Assembly: GCA_025526935.1 (NCBI GenBank)
Contig: JAHLKD010000027.1
Span: 248,001 to 312,000, forward strand
Length of the DNA stretch: 64,000 bases
Origin: Cladochytrium replicatum
Taxonomy: Eukaryota > Chytridiomycota > Chytridiomycetes > Cladochytriales > Cladochytriaceae
Direction: 5' to 3'
Position numbers and translations under genes: made by a program
Shown: piece after piece, positions 34,817 to 45,660 of the stretch
Layout of the letters: each line of letters starts with the position of its first letter
How positions within the stretch are numbered: position 1 is the first letter of the stretch
The notes under the pieces: model-generated
What the model saw: the letters and a program-made list of their open reading frames with translations, nothing else
Databases searched by the model: none
Told to the model about the DNA's origin: nothing

Positions 34817-36954
34817 ATGGACGCTGCCTTTGTTAAACCAAAGCGTAAGGCAGCATCCAACGCAAGCCAAAGACTGGTGGACAGTCATCCGCTTGACACA
34901 CGGAAGCAAAGTCTGCCAGCCCCCCAAATTTCAGAGGCGTCCAGCGAGGGGAACATCATGCAGGACAAACGCAGACGTGTATCAGGACACGGTGGCAACA
35001 ACAGCGCTCGAGAGCCGAGCTCCACATCTTCTTCCAATGACTCCAGCGAGTTGGGCCCGGCTTCTCAGCATGCACCAGAGCTTCCTGCCGACGTTAGTTT
35101 TGCTGACTCTTCAGTGCGACAGGAGCCTGCAGCTGGATCAGTTCAACCATCAATGCTTTCATCAGAGGCAGATGTTGAAGGTCGATAAGACGGGATCAAC
35201 AAAAAACTTCCTCCGGCATCTGAAAAACCACCATGGAAGTATTGCCAGGTCGCTTGGACTGTTGGACATTGTCCCCAAGGGACAACAGACATTGAATTTC
35301 GGCTCGCAGGAGAAGGAGCAAGACTTTGTGTTCAATCCAGACGTAGCGTGGCGGTCGATTTTGGACTGGATTGCTGCAGACAATCAGGCTTTTACTGTTG
35401 TGGAGAACGAGTTCTTTGTCAGCATGCTGAAGACTTTTCAGCCAAACTATACACCAAAGACGGCAAAAGCAGTGAAGCAAAAAGGAGATGGATCTTTACG
35501 ATAGGCAGAAGGAGCTCATTAAAGGTCTGATTGTTGGTTCACGTTCAAAAGTATCAATAACAGCTGACTGTTGGACATCGAAGAACCAGATTTCTTTTCT
35601 TGGAATTACTGCCCACTTCATCACGAAAGAATGGGAGCCGCAGGACTTGCTGCAGATGATTCCGATGGTTGGAAAGCATGAAGGCGTCGCCATGGCTAGT
35701 CAGCTTGTCAAGTGTCTGGATGAATTTGGCATGCTATCGGGTGAACGCTTATTGTGCATTACAACCGACAACGGTTCAAACAACTTTACCATGAGTGCTA
35801 AGCTGGAGACGCTCTTGGAAGATAGGGATATTGCGTGGTCTGCAGAAACTCAACACATGCGGTGTATGGCACACATTATCAATCTTGCAGCAAAGGATTT
35901 TATCGATACATTCGCGCCCGCAGTCAAACGAGCCTTACAGCTACGAGAGGCAATGGACAAAATATGCTGGATTGAAGATTCTTTGAAAGATTGGTCAATA
36001 AATCCAAAGCAATGGGAGGTCCTACAGAAGATCCGGGATGGTTTGAGTGTTTTCGAGGTTATATCAAAGGCAATCGAGGGGTCTAGATATCCAACACTTC
36101 CGCTTGTTATTCCATTTTACAACGATCTTATCGATCAACTGGAGGACCTAGAGGATGCAGAATTAGATGAAACTTTCACCAAAGCATTTCGAAATGCACT
36201 AGATAAGCTGAGAATATATTACTCAATCGCTAAGAGCCCGTGTTTAGCAGTTGCTACGGTACTCGATCCTCGTTTTAAGGATCAATATTATCGATTTTCA
36301 AAGGCTTGGGAGAAAGATGTAGGAAGGGATCAGGTCACCCTAGTGCGGAAAGTCTGGGAGGAATCGTATAAGTCACGGAAAATCAAGAACAGTGGTGCCG
36401 ATGTTTTTGGAAACACGCCAGAACGTCGACACGATTCGAGCGGAGCTTCCGGTGATAGACAGAAAAAAACGGACGCTGAACGCTTGAGAGCCATTAGATC
36501 CGTTTTCATCTGGCAAGAAGAGATTCCTGAGGAAAAAGATGAGCTGGATCGCTATCTTGGCGATCAGGTACTCCGCGGTATTGATTCTGATGGGAAGCCA
36601 ATCAATATTATGGACTGGTGGAAGACCGTTGGAAGTGTGAACTTTCCAGCCCTAAGCCAGATGGCAATGGACTATTTAGGAATACCAGCAACAAGCGCTC
36701 CAGTCGAACGAAAGTTTTCAGCCGGGGTTGATTTGGTACCTGCAACTCGCAACCGCCTTGCTCCAATAACAATAAATGCGTTGATGTGCCGTCATGACTG
36801 GTAGCATCAATTGAGTGCTGAAGAACCGTTCAAAAATGATTCCCTAGATTCAAAAAGTGATGTTAGTGAGGATTTTGTAAAGGTGCATAATTTTGGCGAG
36901 GATTTTGATGTGGTATTAGAGTTGGAAGCAACTGATGATAACCCACTCTTTTAA
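34817..36954 (+). pseudogene. hAT transposase, frameshifted
   Basis: The C-terminal 440 residues (from 35488) contain KVSITADCWTSKNQISFLGI (first catalytic Asp), LLCITTDNGSNNFTMSAKLE (second Asp), MRCMAHIINLAAKDFI, LAVATVLDPRFKDQYY and the hAT C-terminal dimerisation block LGIPATSAPVERKFSAGVDL with PATRNRL. Upstream in another frame, KTGSTKNFLRHLKNHHGSIA is the second half of a BED zinc finger; the Cys half is missing. The N-terminal segment (MDAAFVKPKRKAASNASQR, 34817) is in yet another frame. A one-base slip occurs in the A-run near 35487. A TAG at 36802-36804 follows CRHDW, after which the same frame stays open with an acidic tail to TAA 36952-36954. These lesions suggest the copy no longer makes an active enzyme. 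Confidence 0.85.
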
Positions 36955-36985
36955 ATATAAATTGTTGTTTAGACTGTTCATCTGT

Positions 36986-37815
36986 TGAAGTACCGTCCAG
37001 GAGTTGAGAAAGCGACCGCCTGGACAGAATCCTATTACAAGTAGTATTTGTAGAGAGGTTGGTTGTACTTGATCGAGATCAGTGAAGTATCAGTGAAGTA
37101 CCGTCAATGAGTTGAGAAAGTGTCCGGGTGGACAGAATCTTATTGCTAGTAACATTATTAGAGAGGTTAGCTGTACTTGATAGAGATCACTGAAGTACCG
37201 TCAATGAGTTGAGAAAGTTTCCAGGTGGACAGAATCCTATTACTAGTAACATTGATAGAGAGGTTAGTTGTATTGGGTAGAGATCACTGAAGTACCGTCA
37301 ATGAGTTGAGAAAGTGTCCGGGTGGACAGAATCCTATTGCTAGTAGTATTTGTAGAGAGGTTAGCTGTACCTGATAGAGATTACTGAAGTACCGTCAATG
37401 AGTTGAGAAAGTGTCCGGGTGGACAGAATCGTATTGCTAGTAACATTGATAGAGAGGTTAGTTGTAATGGATAGAGATCACTGAAGTACCGTCAATGAGT
37501 TGAGAAAGTGTCCGGGTGGACAGAATCGTATTGCTAGTAACATTGATAGAGAGGTTAGTTGTATTGGATAGAGATCACTGAAGTACCGTCAATGAGTTGA
37601 GAAAGTGTCCGGGTGGACAGAATCGTATTGCTAGTAACATTGGTAGAGAGGTTAGTTGTATTGGGTAGAGATCACTGAAGTACCGTCAATGAGTTGAGAA
37701 AGTGTCCGGGTGGACAGAATCCTATTGCTAGTAGTATTTGTAGAGAGGTTAGCTGTACCTGATAGAGATTACTGAAGTACCGTCAATGAGTTGAGAAAGT
37801 GTCCGGGTGGACAGA
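36986..37815 (+). repeat. 97-bp tandem repeat array (about nine units)
   Basis: GAAGTACCGTCAATGAGTTG recurs (the first unit with variants) at 36986, 37094, 37192, 37289, 37386, 37483, 37580, 37677 and 37774. Spacing is 108, 98 and then six times exactly 97 bp. Each unit also has GTGTCCGGGTGGACAGAATC, which holds the small palindrome TGTCCGGGTGGACA, and AGAGAGGTTAG. The array lies directly 3' of the transposase gene. Confidence 0.9.
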
Positions 37816-37856
37816 AATCTGGGAGACTGAGTGTCACTGTGTTTGTCTGGGTAGAA

Positions 37857-37999
37857 TAGGATTCTGTCCCCCCGGACACTTTCTCAACTCATTGACGGTA
37901 CTTCAGTAATCTCTATCAGGTACAGCTAACCTCTCTACAAATACTACTAGCAATAAGATTCTGTCCACCCGGACAGAATCCTCTCTATCAATGTTACTA
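37857..37999 (-). repeat. Inverted units of the 97-bp repeat
   Basis: After a 40-bp spacer the unit reappears in reverse complement (ATTCTGTCC...CCGGACACTTTCTCAACTCA, then CGGTACTTCAGTAATCTCTA), followed by a second partial inverted unit ending CTATCAATGTTACTAGC. With the direct array it forms a large potential hairpin. Confidence 0.85.
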
Positions 38000-38142
38000 G
38001 CCAGTTTCTTCCCTAGCTTATTATTATTTTCAGATCGGGTAGAAAACTATAGTGTCAGGGAAGTATTATAGCATACATTCCTGTAACATTCCGGCTAAGA
38101 ACACCGGGCCAGTATCTTCCCACGACAAAGAGTACAAACACC

Positions 38143-39840
38143 ATGCCTCGAACTACAAAGAAGCGAGCGTTAAAACAATCCAGACCATCATCTGAAAGAG
38201 AATCAAGTGCAGAACCTGTGACTGCACCTGAAACATCTCTGGCATCGGGTTCTGAAGTGGAAGAAGCAGAAGTTGGCCTTGATGTCAAATCGACAGATGT
38301 CAAATCGACAGATGTCAAATCGACAGCTCCTTCAAAGAAACCGGCGCGACGTGGTACTAAAGGGGATGCTGACTATTTGCTCATCGACGGACTCTGTCCT
38401 GCTTCAGACATACGACTTTGGTATCGAAAATTCAAAGCGAGCGGCCACAGCTACGACTCGGAGGACTTCATCAGCAACTGTCAAACAAATCGTGATGAAT
38501 GCGGCCCAAGATTTGTTCTTCAAGGGTTGATCGACCGACTTAACTCTGACAGCAAGCTAGTTCGTCAAGCCCTGAACAAAATTCACGATGAATGCAGTGG
38601 ATGAACGGAGTTCATAACAGCAGCAAACGCCTATCGTATGGAGTGCTTGAAAAGCTCTTCCTTTCAGAAGGAAACAACATTTCTGGACTTTTACAGGCGG
38701 CAGGGACACAAGTACGGCATTTACAGAGGAATGCCCGTCACTGCAAAGGTTGACGAGTTCCAAGCGACCATCAAACGAGCAGATGAGGACCGTGAAAGGA
38801 CAAAACAGGTCCTCAAACAGTCAGAACGACTGTTGAACATGACAAAAGTTCTTGAAGAGACTGCAATGAACGAGAGAAGGACCCGCATCGCAGCAGAAGT
38901 GCGAGAGAAGGCTCTCATTGATGAATTGGGCAGGGCGGGTACATTGATTCAGCACAGCGAGCACGAAGAGCTAGCAAGATTCAGGGAGATCACTGCTGCA
39001 ATGGAAAGGGAGAAGCAGGCAACTTCCCAGGAGATTTCACAATGGAAATCACGTGTGACCGCCCTGGAGGGAGAGCTTGCTGCTCTGAAACGACAGGCTG
39101 GTCATTCAGAAGCTGCAGCACCTGCGGCGCCAACATCAACAGGCGGCCTAATAAGCATATCGTCGGCTATCAAGGGGATTGGTAGAATTCCGAAGGTACA
39201 TCGAACCAGTTCTCCAACGAGTTCCCTTGCATTGCTTAGCCTGCAGCAGCATCGTCGTACGGCTATCCTTTTGGTGAAAGAGGTCATCCAGGGTATCTGC
39301 TTCCAGATGCATAAGATCAATGAGGTTATTTATGACGTTAAATTGCCGTCTCTTCCACCATCAATCAAGTACGTCAATGTAAACTACGAAGTCCTCTCCC
39401 GAAATGAGTTTTTACGGCCCATATTTGTTGAATCAGACGACCGCTCAAGCTGAATATCAACTTCAAGTAGCAGTTCTCGGAGCAGCCTTACTCTTCTTAG
39501 GGTGCACATTTTGCTCGGAAACTGGATACGGCACAATAATTCGCTAAGTATGTCTGCCACTATCTATCGCATGTTCAGGGCATTAGTGGATGCATATCCT
39601 TCTGAGTGGCTAAGGTTCTGGACGGCATACATCGGGCATCTTTCGTCCATAACGCTCCCTGAGGTGGATTGGAAACCTTGGAAGACAGGTTTAGCCAAGG
39701 ATTTCATGCTTTCAAATGACGACATTGATCGGTTCATCAGGACTGGGTTGGCGAAGGACGTAACCAGTGGTGGATGGGACTCTGACGATATGAACCAGAT
39801 ACAGAAGCTGATTTGGGCTGTTCCACCTATCAACTTGTGA
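38143..39840 (+). pseudogene. Element-borne coiled-coil gene, fuller right copy
   Basis: It opens MPRTTKKRALKQSRPSSERE, a basic leader, then has an exact triple repeat VKSTD (15-bp unit at about 38282-38328), and LLIDGLCPASDIRLWYRKFK with SYDSEDFISNCQTNRDECGP. TGA at 38602-38604 interrupts DECSG-stop-TEF; the left arm has CGA (Arg) there and the frame is otherwise continuous, so this is one gene of about 560 codons. The middle is a long coiled coil. The C-terminus is reached after a frame break between about 39453 and 39502. No family is recognised: it is not a transposase, and no nuclease motif was seen. It may be an accessory protein of the element. Confidence 0.65.
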
Positions 39841-40140
39841 TTGCTCAGTGGAGTTTTGTTTCTTTTTACGATAGTGTTTCTAAAATACACACTCTCCACA
39901 CAGACACAAAGTGTTCATGTAAATATCCGTGGTCTAACTCAAAATTTAATCAATCCTCTCCTGGGCAGCAAAAACCCGGCGGGTCAGGGTCGGGTACGGG
40001 TTTCAACCACTTCGGGTCCGGGTATTCCCTTTGTACCCGTCAGTGACCCGGCGGGTCCACAGACAAACACGACCCGACCCAAAGGGTTTGGTGCGGGTCG
40101 CCACTGAAACCCGGACCCGACCCGGACCCGCCGAACCTTA
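38587..40140 (+). repeat. Right inverted arm
   Basis: Inverted partner of 33120-34659. It contains the 3' two thirds of the coiled-coil gene and the terminal GC-rich hairpin at about 39965-40140. Unlike the left arm, its coding sequence extends inward beyond the repeat to an N-terminus at 38143. Confidence 0.85.
39965..40140. repeat. GC-rich terminal hairpin, right
   Basis: Mirror image of the left terminal hairpin: CCCGGCGGGTCAGGGTCGGG near 39976 pairs with CCCGACCCGGACCCGCCG at the end of the element. Confidence 0.7.
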
Positions 40141-41150
40141 GTAGAAACCACACTACCCCTGTCCCCACCTCTACCCCTACCGGCACCAAAAACTACCCTG
40201 CTTTCCAGTCTGAGGGTGGCAGCAGCAGACTCTGCAACCGGTGGCATTGTTGATGTCTTCAGTTGCTGCTATCGGTGCCTTCGCTGGCACTGTTTTCTAC
40301 ATCAACAATGTTTGCAAGGTTGACAACACCTCCATGGCATAAGCACTGACTTTAGAGACTTTTGCTTGCGGTCACACAAACATTCAGTATTTTTGCATAT
40401 GTTTTGGAACGATTCGTTATCGAATAAGTTTTTCGCCTTGAAATTTTGCTAAGATTTTGGATCAGAAACATTGTCTGAATAACATTCGCGATATCAATGA
40501 GGAATTGTGATTGTTTTAAAGACCAGATATGATGCTAAGGAGGCAGACAACTGCAGCAAACAACATGACAACAAATGTCAAATAAGGGCAACAGCTTAAT
40601 GCAGTTGGAAGGCGGAAATGGTCAAATGGTGTTCAGTCTGTAATGAAAAAACACCACAACAAGTGAACATGGATAGACAAATGGTGAGATCAAAGTTTTC
40701 TTACTTTCTCAATTATAGTACTTTCGTCCACACTGCCGTTTCGTGATTAATTGAGATGGCAGAAGAACCAACAGAACGGGGCTCGTTCCCACGAACCTGC
40801 AAACTACTGACACTTCTGAAATGTTGTTTATTTCTATGTTTATTCTCTATACAACTATTTATACTTATTTCTCAATGGTTTTCTTTATTTCTGAAACATT
40901 GATGCAACTGTGCTATTGACAAGTCACATGATGTTTTCCACCAACATCCACGAGTCGCTCACAGTAGTCAGCTGCTCATAAACTAATCTTTTTCTGCCTT
41001 CAGTATGGACAGCATGAGGCGAACGCGATCGACTTCGCACTAATTCAGTTCTACGACAAATCCTGCCTGAATATAAAGAATGGAACATGCTATACCACAC
41101 TAACATAACTAAGATTATAATATACGGCCGGCCTAAGGTTAATAGTATCA
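40141..41150. other. Region right of the element, no gene resolved
   Basis: Just outside the element the plus strand reads a Pro/Ser/Thr-rich fragment and VAAIGAFAGTVFYINNVCK, which resembles the C-terminal end of a wall or membrane protein, but no start or upstream exon exists. The element or its predecessor may have replaced the rest. The remainder is AT-rich and empty. Confidence 0.35.
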
Positions 41151-41152
41151 TA

Positions 41153-41853
41153 TTATCTACAGATTCGCATGCAGGCTCGCTTCAATGAGCTTCCGGCACA
41201 CCAGCTTGATTGACAGTGAGAGAATCTCGGGCACACTCGAATAATGCGAACTACTGTCTCACTCTCCAAAAGAGGAATGGCAGGAATTATGTTTCCTCTT
41301 TGACTTTGATGATTCGTCTGTAACCAAGATGCCAACGGATCAGAAACATCAACGTGCTTAACTGACCTCCTTCTTGATCGAAACACGCACCTCTTTAATC
41401 GCAACCGACGTCTCTCTCTCTCTTCCGTATCTAGTTCGCTGCAACATCGCGTTCACACGTCACGAGAACTCATCGGCTCTGATCCGTTGCTCTGCAGACG
41501 AAAGAATTACTGGCCCATCTCTGGTCGCTGATGAACCCGATTCGGATTGTTCTTGCTGCAGTCTCTTTTGCTGCGCTGTCTTTCCCGTTGACGCCAGAGT
41601 CAACGGCCCATCTGTATCCGTGTAATAGGTAGAAGCGAACTTCTTCCAGAGTCTCGTGGAGGGCTTTTTGGACAAAGTAGAGGCTTGTTAACTTGAAAGA
41701 TGAACGATAGTGGAGTACTTGGGACCATTGGTGACATAGTTTCTTGTTCGATTGGACACCTTGGTGAAGACATCTTGGGATTCGTATATAGGTTTTTTCC
41801 ACAATTAGCACGTCGCCAATGTCATCTTTTCCACAACAACCATGAGCTCGCAT
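41153..41853 (-). CDS. Hypothetical small protein, frames uncertain
   Basis: The reverse strand has STLSKKPSTRLWKKFASTYY, DGPLTLASTGKTAQQKRLQQ, GPVILSSAEQRIRADEFSRE and VNARVAANSRYG, a charged helical segment with coding character. Two alternative upstream frames (GKDDIGDVLIVEKTYIRI, or FTKVSNRTRNYVTNGPKYS) remain open over the same bases. I cannot choose the exon structure or name the family. A mitochondrial ribosomal protein was considered because of the size and basic composition, without a decisive motif. Confidence 0.3.
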
Positions 41854-42121
41854 GGGACTGATGCTCCAGTGTGAGACCTTTGGTGTAGCGATACTGCTTG
41901 CAAATGACGAAAAGTTTCAGTTATTGCGGTCGTTCTTTCATCATATGGAACTCAATTACAGGCGCATGCTCAGTCTCTGGATCTCCGGCTCCGCTACCTT
42001 AAGGAGTAAAGCGACTGAAAGGATAGATGTAAACAACTCGTCGAGTTCATTTCAATACACGATTCAACACCCAATGCTGACAGCTAGTAAGAAAGACCCA
42101 AAAATGACTTTTTTCTCTATA

Positions 42122-43904
42122 TCACGGACAACGATATTTGTGAGGAAATACCCCAGCAACAAATCCGCTACCAGGGTTGTTTTGTTTCCGTTTCGACCCC
42201 ACTCCTCCCTTCAGCCAGCATGTGCGCCCATCCCATACAAAGGTGACACATTGTGGATCGTTCTCACACTCATCTCTGCATTTTCTAGCTGCGTTATCTT
42301 TGCTCACCGTTCCGGAAGCGCTGTTGTTTTCTCGTTTTGATAGATCTGCGGTTACCGGAATAACAAAGCTTCTGATGTTTTTCAATCCCGGGTAATCTGC
42401 GTCTACGTCCCAATCGCTTAGGATTGGATGGCGCTCCGGAAGAAAAGGAAGCACACTATGCTGAAAAAGGTCCCCGAACGTTGGGCCAGGCGGGATCCCC
42501 GAGGACATGGCAAGGTCCCAGTCAGTGAAGTTCCCTCGTTCAGCAGCAGTCTCACCCCCAATATAATCCTTTTGCTTTTCGAGCCACGAGCTTCTATATC
42601 GCTCCTTTGCGACCACAGCACTCCTGTACAGCTTTTGAATCTGGCGGGCGAGCAAGTGGTGAAAAGTCAGCGGACGAGCGCACGGACCAACGGCGTTTGG
42701 TGGTGGGGCAGTCTTGTTATTATTGGGTTTCTCGATTCCAGGACCGATCCCCCACCAATTATACTCTGCGTTTGCTGGCATGCCGTTGAAACCAGCCAAG
42801 CGGTTGATCAAGACCCCAACATCACGGAGACACAATGCGGTCCTTACGTCGCCGGCGAAACAGTCACGGTACTTTTTCACGCAACTTCGGAACTGTTTTG
42901 GCTCGGCTATCTTTTTGATTGCACCTTGGGACATCAAGATACCAGTACCGCCGTGTGCAAAAAGGGGACCATCCCCGAACTTTTTCACGCCATCACATCC
43001 TGTTATGCGACATAGTGAGTTCGCATTTACGGAGCTTTGATTTGAAGAACTTACCAACAAAAACGTTTGCGCCTCCGAAATACCAGGGATCTCTGTAATC
43101 AATCCCGGCCGCTCCGAGGGCGTATATGAGGGTGTCGAAGAAGACGTACGTGTCATCGTCGATCATCATATACCAATGGGCATCAGGAAACTTCTCATAA
43201 AGGATTTTGAATCCTGGCAAATTTTTGTGCGCATCGAGCTTCCAGCCCTGAGCAGAATTATCCGGAGTCAACCCTTCCGCCATCTGATCGCGTCGATGTA
43301 GCGTATCATGTTCATCGTGATCTTCACCATCGGCCAGCCCATGACCTATCGCTGCGTTTTTGCTGTATCTATTCTGACGGGTTCCGTCGTCGTATAGACC
43401 TGTATAAACGTCGTGTACATGAAGTTCGCCAACTTGGATGTTGGGTGCATCCGCGATGACCAGCAGGTTCTCAATGTCTTTCAGGAATGTGAGGACCTGG
43501 ACAGGCACACGCTCGATGGCGGTGTCTGCCCCCGTTTTCAACGCAACGGCAAGGTGTGAGAAAGGGGACCGTTTGACCGTGGGTATTAGGGGTTGCCCTG
43601 ATGGTGCCATTACGATGCTCACGTCTTCAGCTCCGTCCTGATCCGAGCCCTGGATGTTTAATTTTATGTTTTCTTTGTTATCTGACGATGAGGGGGTATG
43701 TGGAGTTGGGGAGCAGATGCTGGGGATTGAACCGATGTCGATGTGGAGATCAAGCACGGTGAATGCTACAGCACCGATAATGAGGATGAGAAGGAGTGGT
43801 AGGACTCGTCTCAGTAACCGTGATCTCAATGGCACGTAGCCACGTGGTGATATAGGGCTCAACATGCTGGTGTGATCTGGACAGGACGTGTCCCACACGT
43901 ACAC
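42122..43904 (-). CDS. GT31 fringe-like glycosyltransferase with PAN/Apple-like domain
   Basis: A type II membrane glycosyltransferase of the fringe/beta-1,3-galactosyltransferase family (GT31), acting in the Golgi on glycoproteins or lipids. A basic N-terminus precedes RVLPLLLILIIGAVAFTVL, a signal anchor; translation may begin at 43904 or at the next ATG (MLSPISPRG, 43865). The catalytic part has HWYMMIDDDTYVFFDTLIYA, with the metal-binding DDD motif, then PWYFGGANVFVG. An intron at 43000-43054 joins to CDGVKKFGDGPLFAHGGTGI, the family's Gly-rich acceptor loop. The C-terminal 60 residues (CRDECENDPQCVTFVWDGR, CWLKGG) form a Cys-rich PAN/Apple-like module, probably for carbohydrate binding. 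The stop is TGA at 42122-42124. Confidence 0.85.
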
Positions 43905-43943
43905 GTGAAGAATAATGTTTGTTTATGGCTTGGCAATCCTGAC
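43866..43943. promoter_or_regulatory. Very short divergent promoter, GT31 / SLC41
   Basis: The SLC41 ATG is at 43944. The divergent GT31 gene starts at 43904 (39 bp away) or, more comfortably, at 43865 (78 bp). Either way the core promoters overlap. Confidence 0.45.
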
Positions 43944-45660
43944 ATGGACACCAGTTCTCCGTGGGGCTACGTGCAGGCACGCCGGGGAGGGAGGTCATCG
44001 CCAACGGATCTGAGAGGCTACCATAATTCGTACGACCTGCCAATTGCCGATTCAGCCGCTCATGGTGCGCACACGCCTCCAACATCATGGTTCACACTCG
44101 CTTCCGAAATCCTCCCATCCGTATCGCTGGCGCTTCTGGGTCTAATATTGACGGGCACACTTCTTGATTCCGTGCAGACGTGGCCGGTGTTCAAGGCACT
44201 CTCGAGCTTGTTCATCCTGGTTCCGACGTTATTGGGGTTGAAAGGGAATCTGGAGATGAATTTGGCTTCGAGGCTGTCGACTGTCGCAAATATGGGCGTG
44301 CTCGGTAATTTTGATATGAAAAGAAGAGATTCCTCCATGCCTACCAACTGATGCACTATTTTCTGGGGTCTATTTGAAAAGATCATCCAACTGCGCGATG
44401 GAGCGTTGTGTTTGGGAACCTGTGCCTTCTCCAGATCCAAGCGTCGTGCGTGGCGGGAATCTCTGCAGTGTGGTCACTGTTTCTTGGAGGAGTCTTGTCC
44501 TCCGACAGCGCTACTGACAACGCCGGCAATGCAGCATTGCTCGCTGCATCGGCGATTGTGACGGCTTGCGCGGCTTCAGGTGTACTCGGGCTAGCAATGT
44601 GTCTCGTTGTGATCGTGTGCAGGCTGATCGACGTTGACCCGGATAACATCGGTACACTTCATCGCATGAGACCCTTTCCATATGGTTCACCTTGATTTTA
44701 TCAAAGGACAGCTGCTCCTATTGCAGCGAGTTTGGGCGACCTAATCACGCTTGTTACGCTGAGTGGGACATCGAGCCTGCTCTTCTCGTATTTGAATACG
44801 CCGATTAACGTCGTCCTGATCGTGTTTATACTCTCGTGTCTCCCATTCTGGGTGTTTCTGGTGCTTCAGAATGAGGTGTGTCGAAGCACAGCTGTGCGAA
44901 ATAATCCATCTTATCATTTGTGCTGCAGTACGTTCGCGAAGTGTTAAACACTGGCTGGTCACCTCTTTTCGCAGCGATGTTCATTTCCACCTTTGGCGGC
45001 GTCATATTCGAGAGCTTTCTCGACAAGTTCGTTGGATTAGGGCTTCTCGTACCGGTTTTAAATGGTATTTTACATGTTACATTGTTCAATGATGTTTTAC
45101 CATGTATTGCAGGCGTATGCGGGAATTTGGCTTGCATTTATGCCTCGCGGCTTTCCACGATGCTCCACCAACGATCATCTTCGCATATTGATGATGATCC
45201 ATCCGGAAAGCAGAAAGGACGGCATGGGCAGCGACCAGTGCCGAAACTCGACAAACGCGATCCGACGCCGATGACACTTGTGGCGATCAACAACGTGGTG
45301 CAAACTACTTTTTTGCTCATCGTGCGTGTTCTGGGATTGGGCGGAACACAGGTCAGTGCGACTTTTGCTGCAGTTTACGTCATTTCCTCCAATCTTCTGG
45401 TTTGTATCTGAATTTTCTGTAATTTGGCAATGAAGCTCAAACTTTGAAATTTAAAGGTCGTTGTTCTTCTCATATTTACACGGAATCTGACTCTGCTGCT
45501 TTGGCGGTTGGGTTTAGACCCGGACAACTACGTTCTTCCACTCATTACGGCGGTGTGTGATATGGCAGGGTCCAGTTTGATCATTGCGGGATTGTTTTTG
45601 TTAGTGAATTTTCTTGGGGATGATGAGAAAAGCAAGTTGCTTGTACAAAATAAAAGCTAG
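43944..45660 (+). CDS. SLC41/MgtE-family Mg2+ transporter
   Basis: SLC41 proteins are eukaryotic relatives of bacterial MgtE and carry Mg2+ across membranes. After an 80-residue hydrophilic N-terminus the protein shows ILPSVSLALLGLILTGTLLD, then FILVPTLLGLKGNLEMNLAS and RLSTVANMG, the signature of the first MgtE membrane repeat. The second repeat is PLFAAMFISTFGGVIFESFL, then GNLACIYASRLSTML, with the same 'N-[ML]-x-[SC]-RLST' idea. Further helices (DLITLVTLSGTSSLLFSYLN; LTLLLWRLGLDPDNYVLPLI) complete about ten. Roughly six exons; introns near 44318-44380, 44653-44702, 44876-44925, 45064-45112 and 45399-45455 join in frame. It ends LVQNKS at TAG 45658-45660. No cytoplasmic MgtE N/CBS domain is present, as expected for SLC41. 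Confidence 0.87.

Larger units (their letters stand above)
33120..40140. mobile_element. 7.0-kb fold-back hAT-type element with 1.5-kb inverted arms
   Basis: Both ends begin with the same GC-rich sequence (TAAGGTTCGGCGGGTCCGGG, and its complement at the right end). The terminal 1,540 bp on the left (33120-34659) and 1,554 bp on the right (38587-40140) are inverted copies with scattered substitutions. Between them lie a hAT transposase gene, a 97-bp tandem array and the upstream half of a second gene. The transposase type and GC-rich ends fit the hAT superfamily. The flanking octamers (CTATGCAG on the left, GTAGAAAC on the right) do not match, so no 8-bp target duplication is seen. The structure could be one element with very long inverted repeats, or two elements joined head to head. 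Confidence 0.75.

Noticed and set aside
36986-37815. CRISPR-like array
   Set aside because: Units are continuous 97-bp tandem copies without unique spacers, in a eukaryotic genome.
33112-40148. 8-bp hAT target-site duplication around the fold-back element
   Set aside because: The flanking octamers CTATGCAG and GTAGAAAC do not match in any sensible register.
41470-41853. Mitochondrial ribosomal protein uS17
   Set aside because: A GDVLIVEK string recalls it, but the order of conserved blocks does not match.
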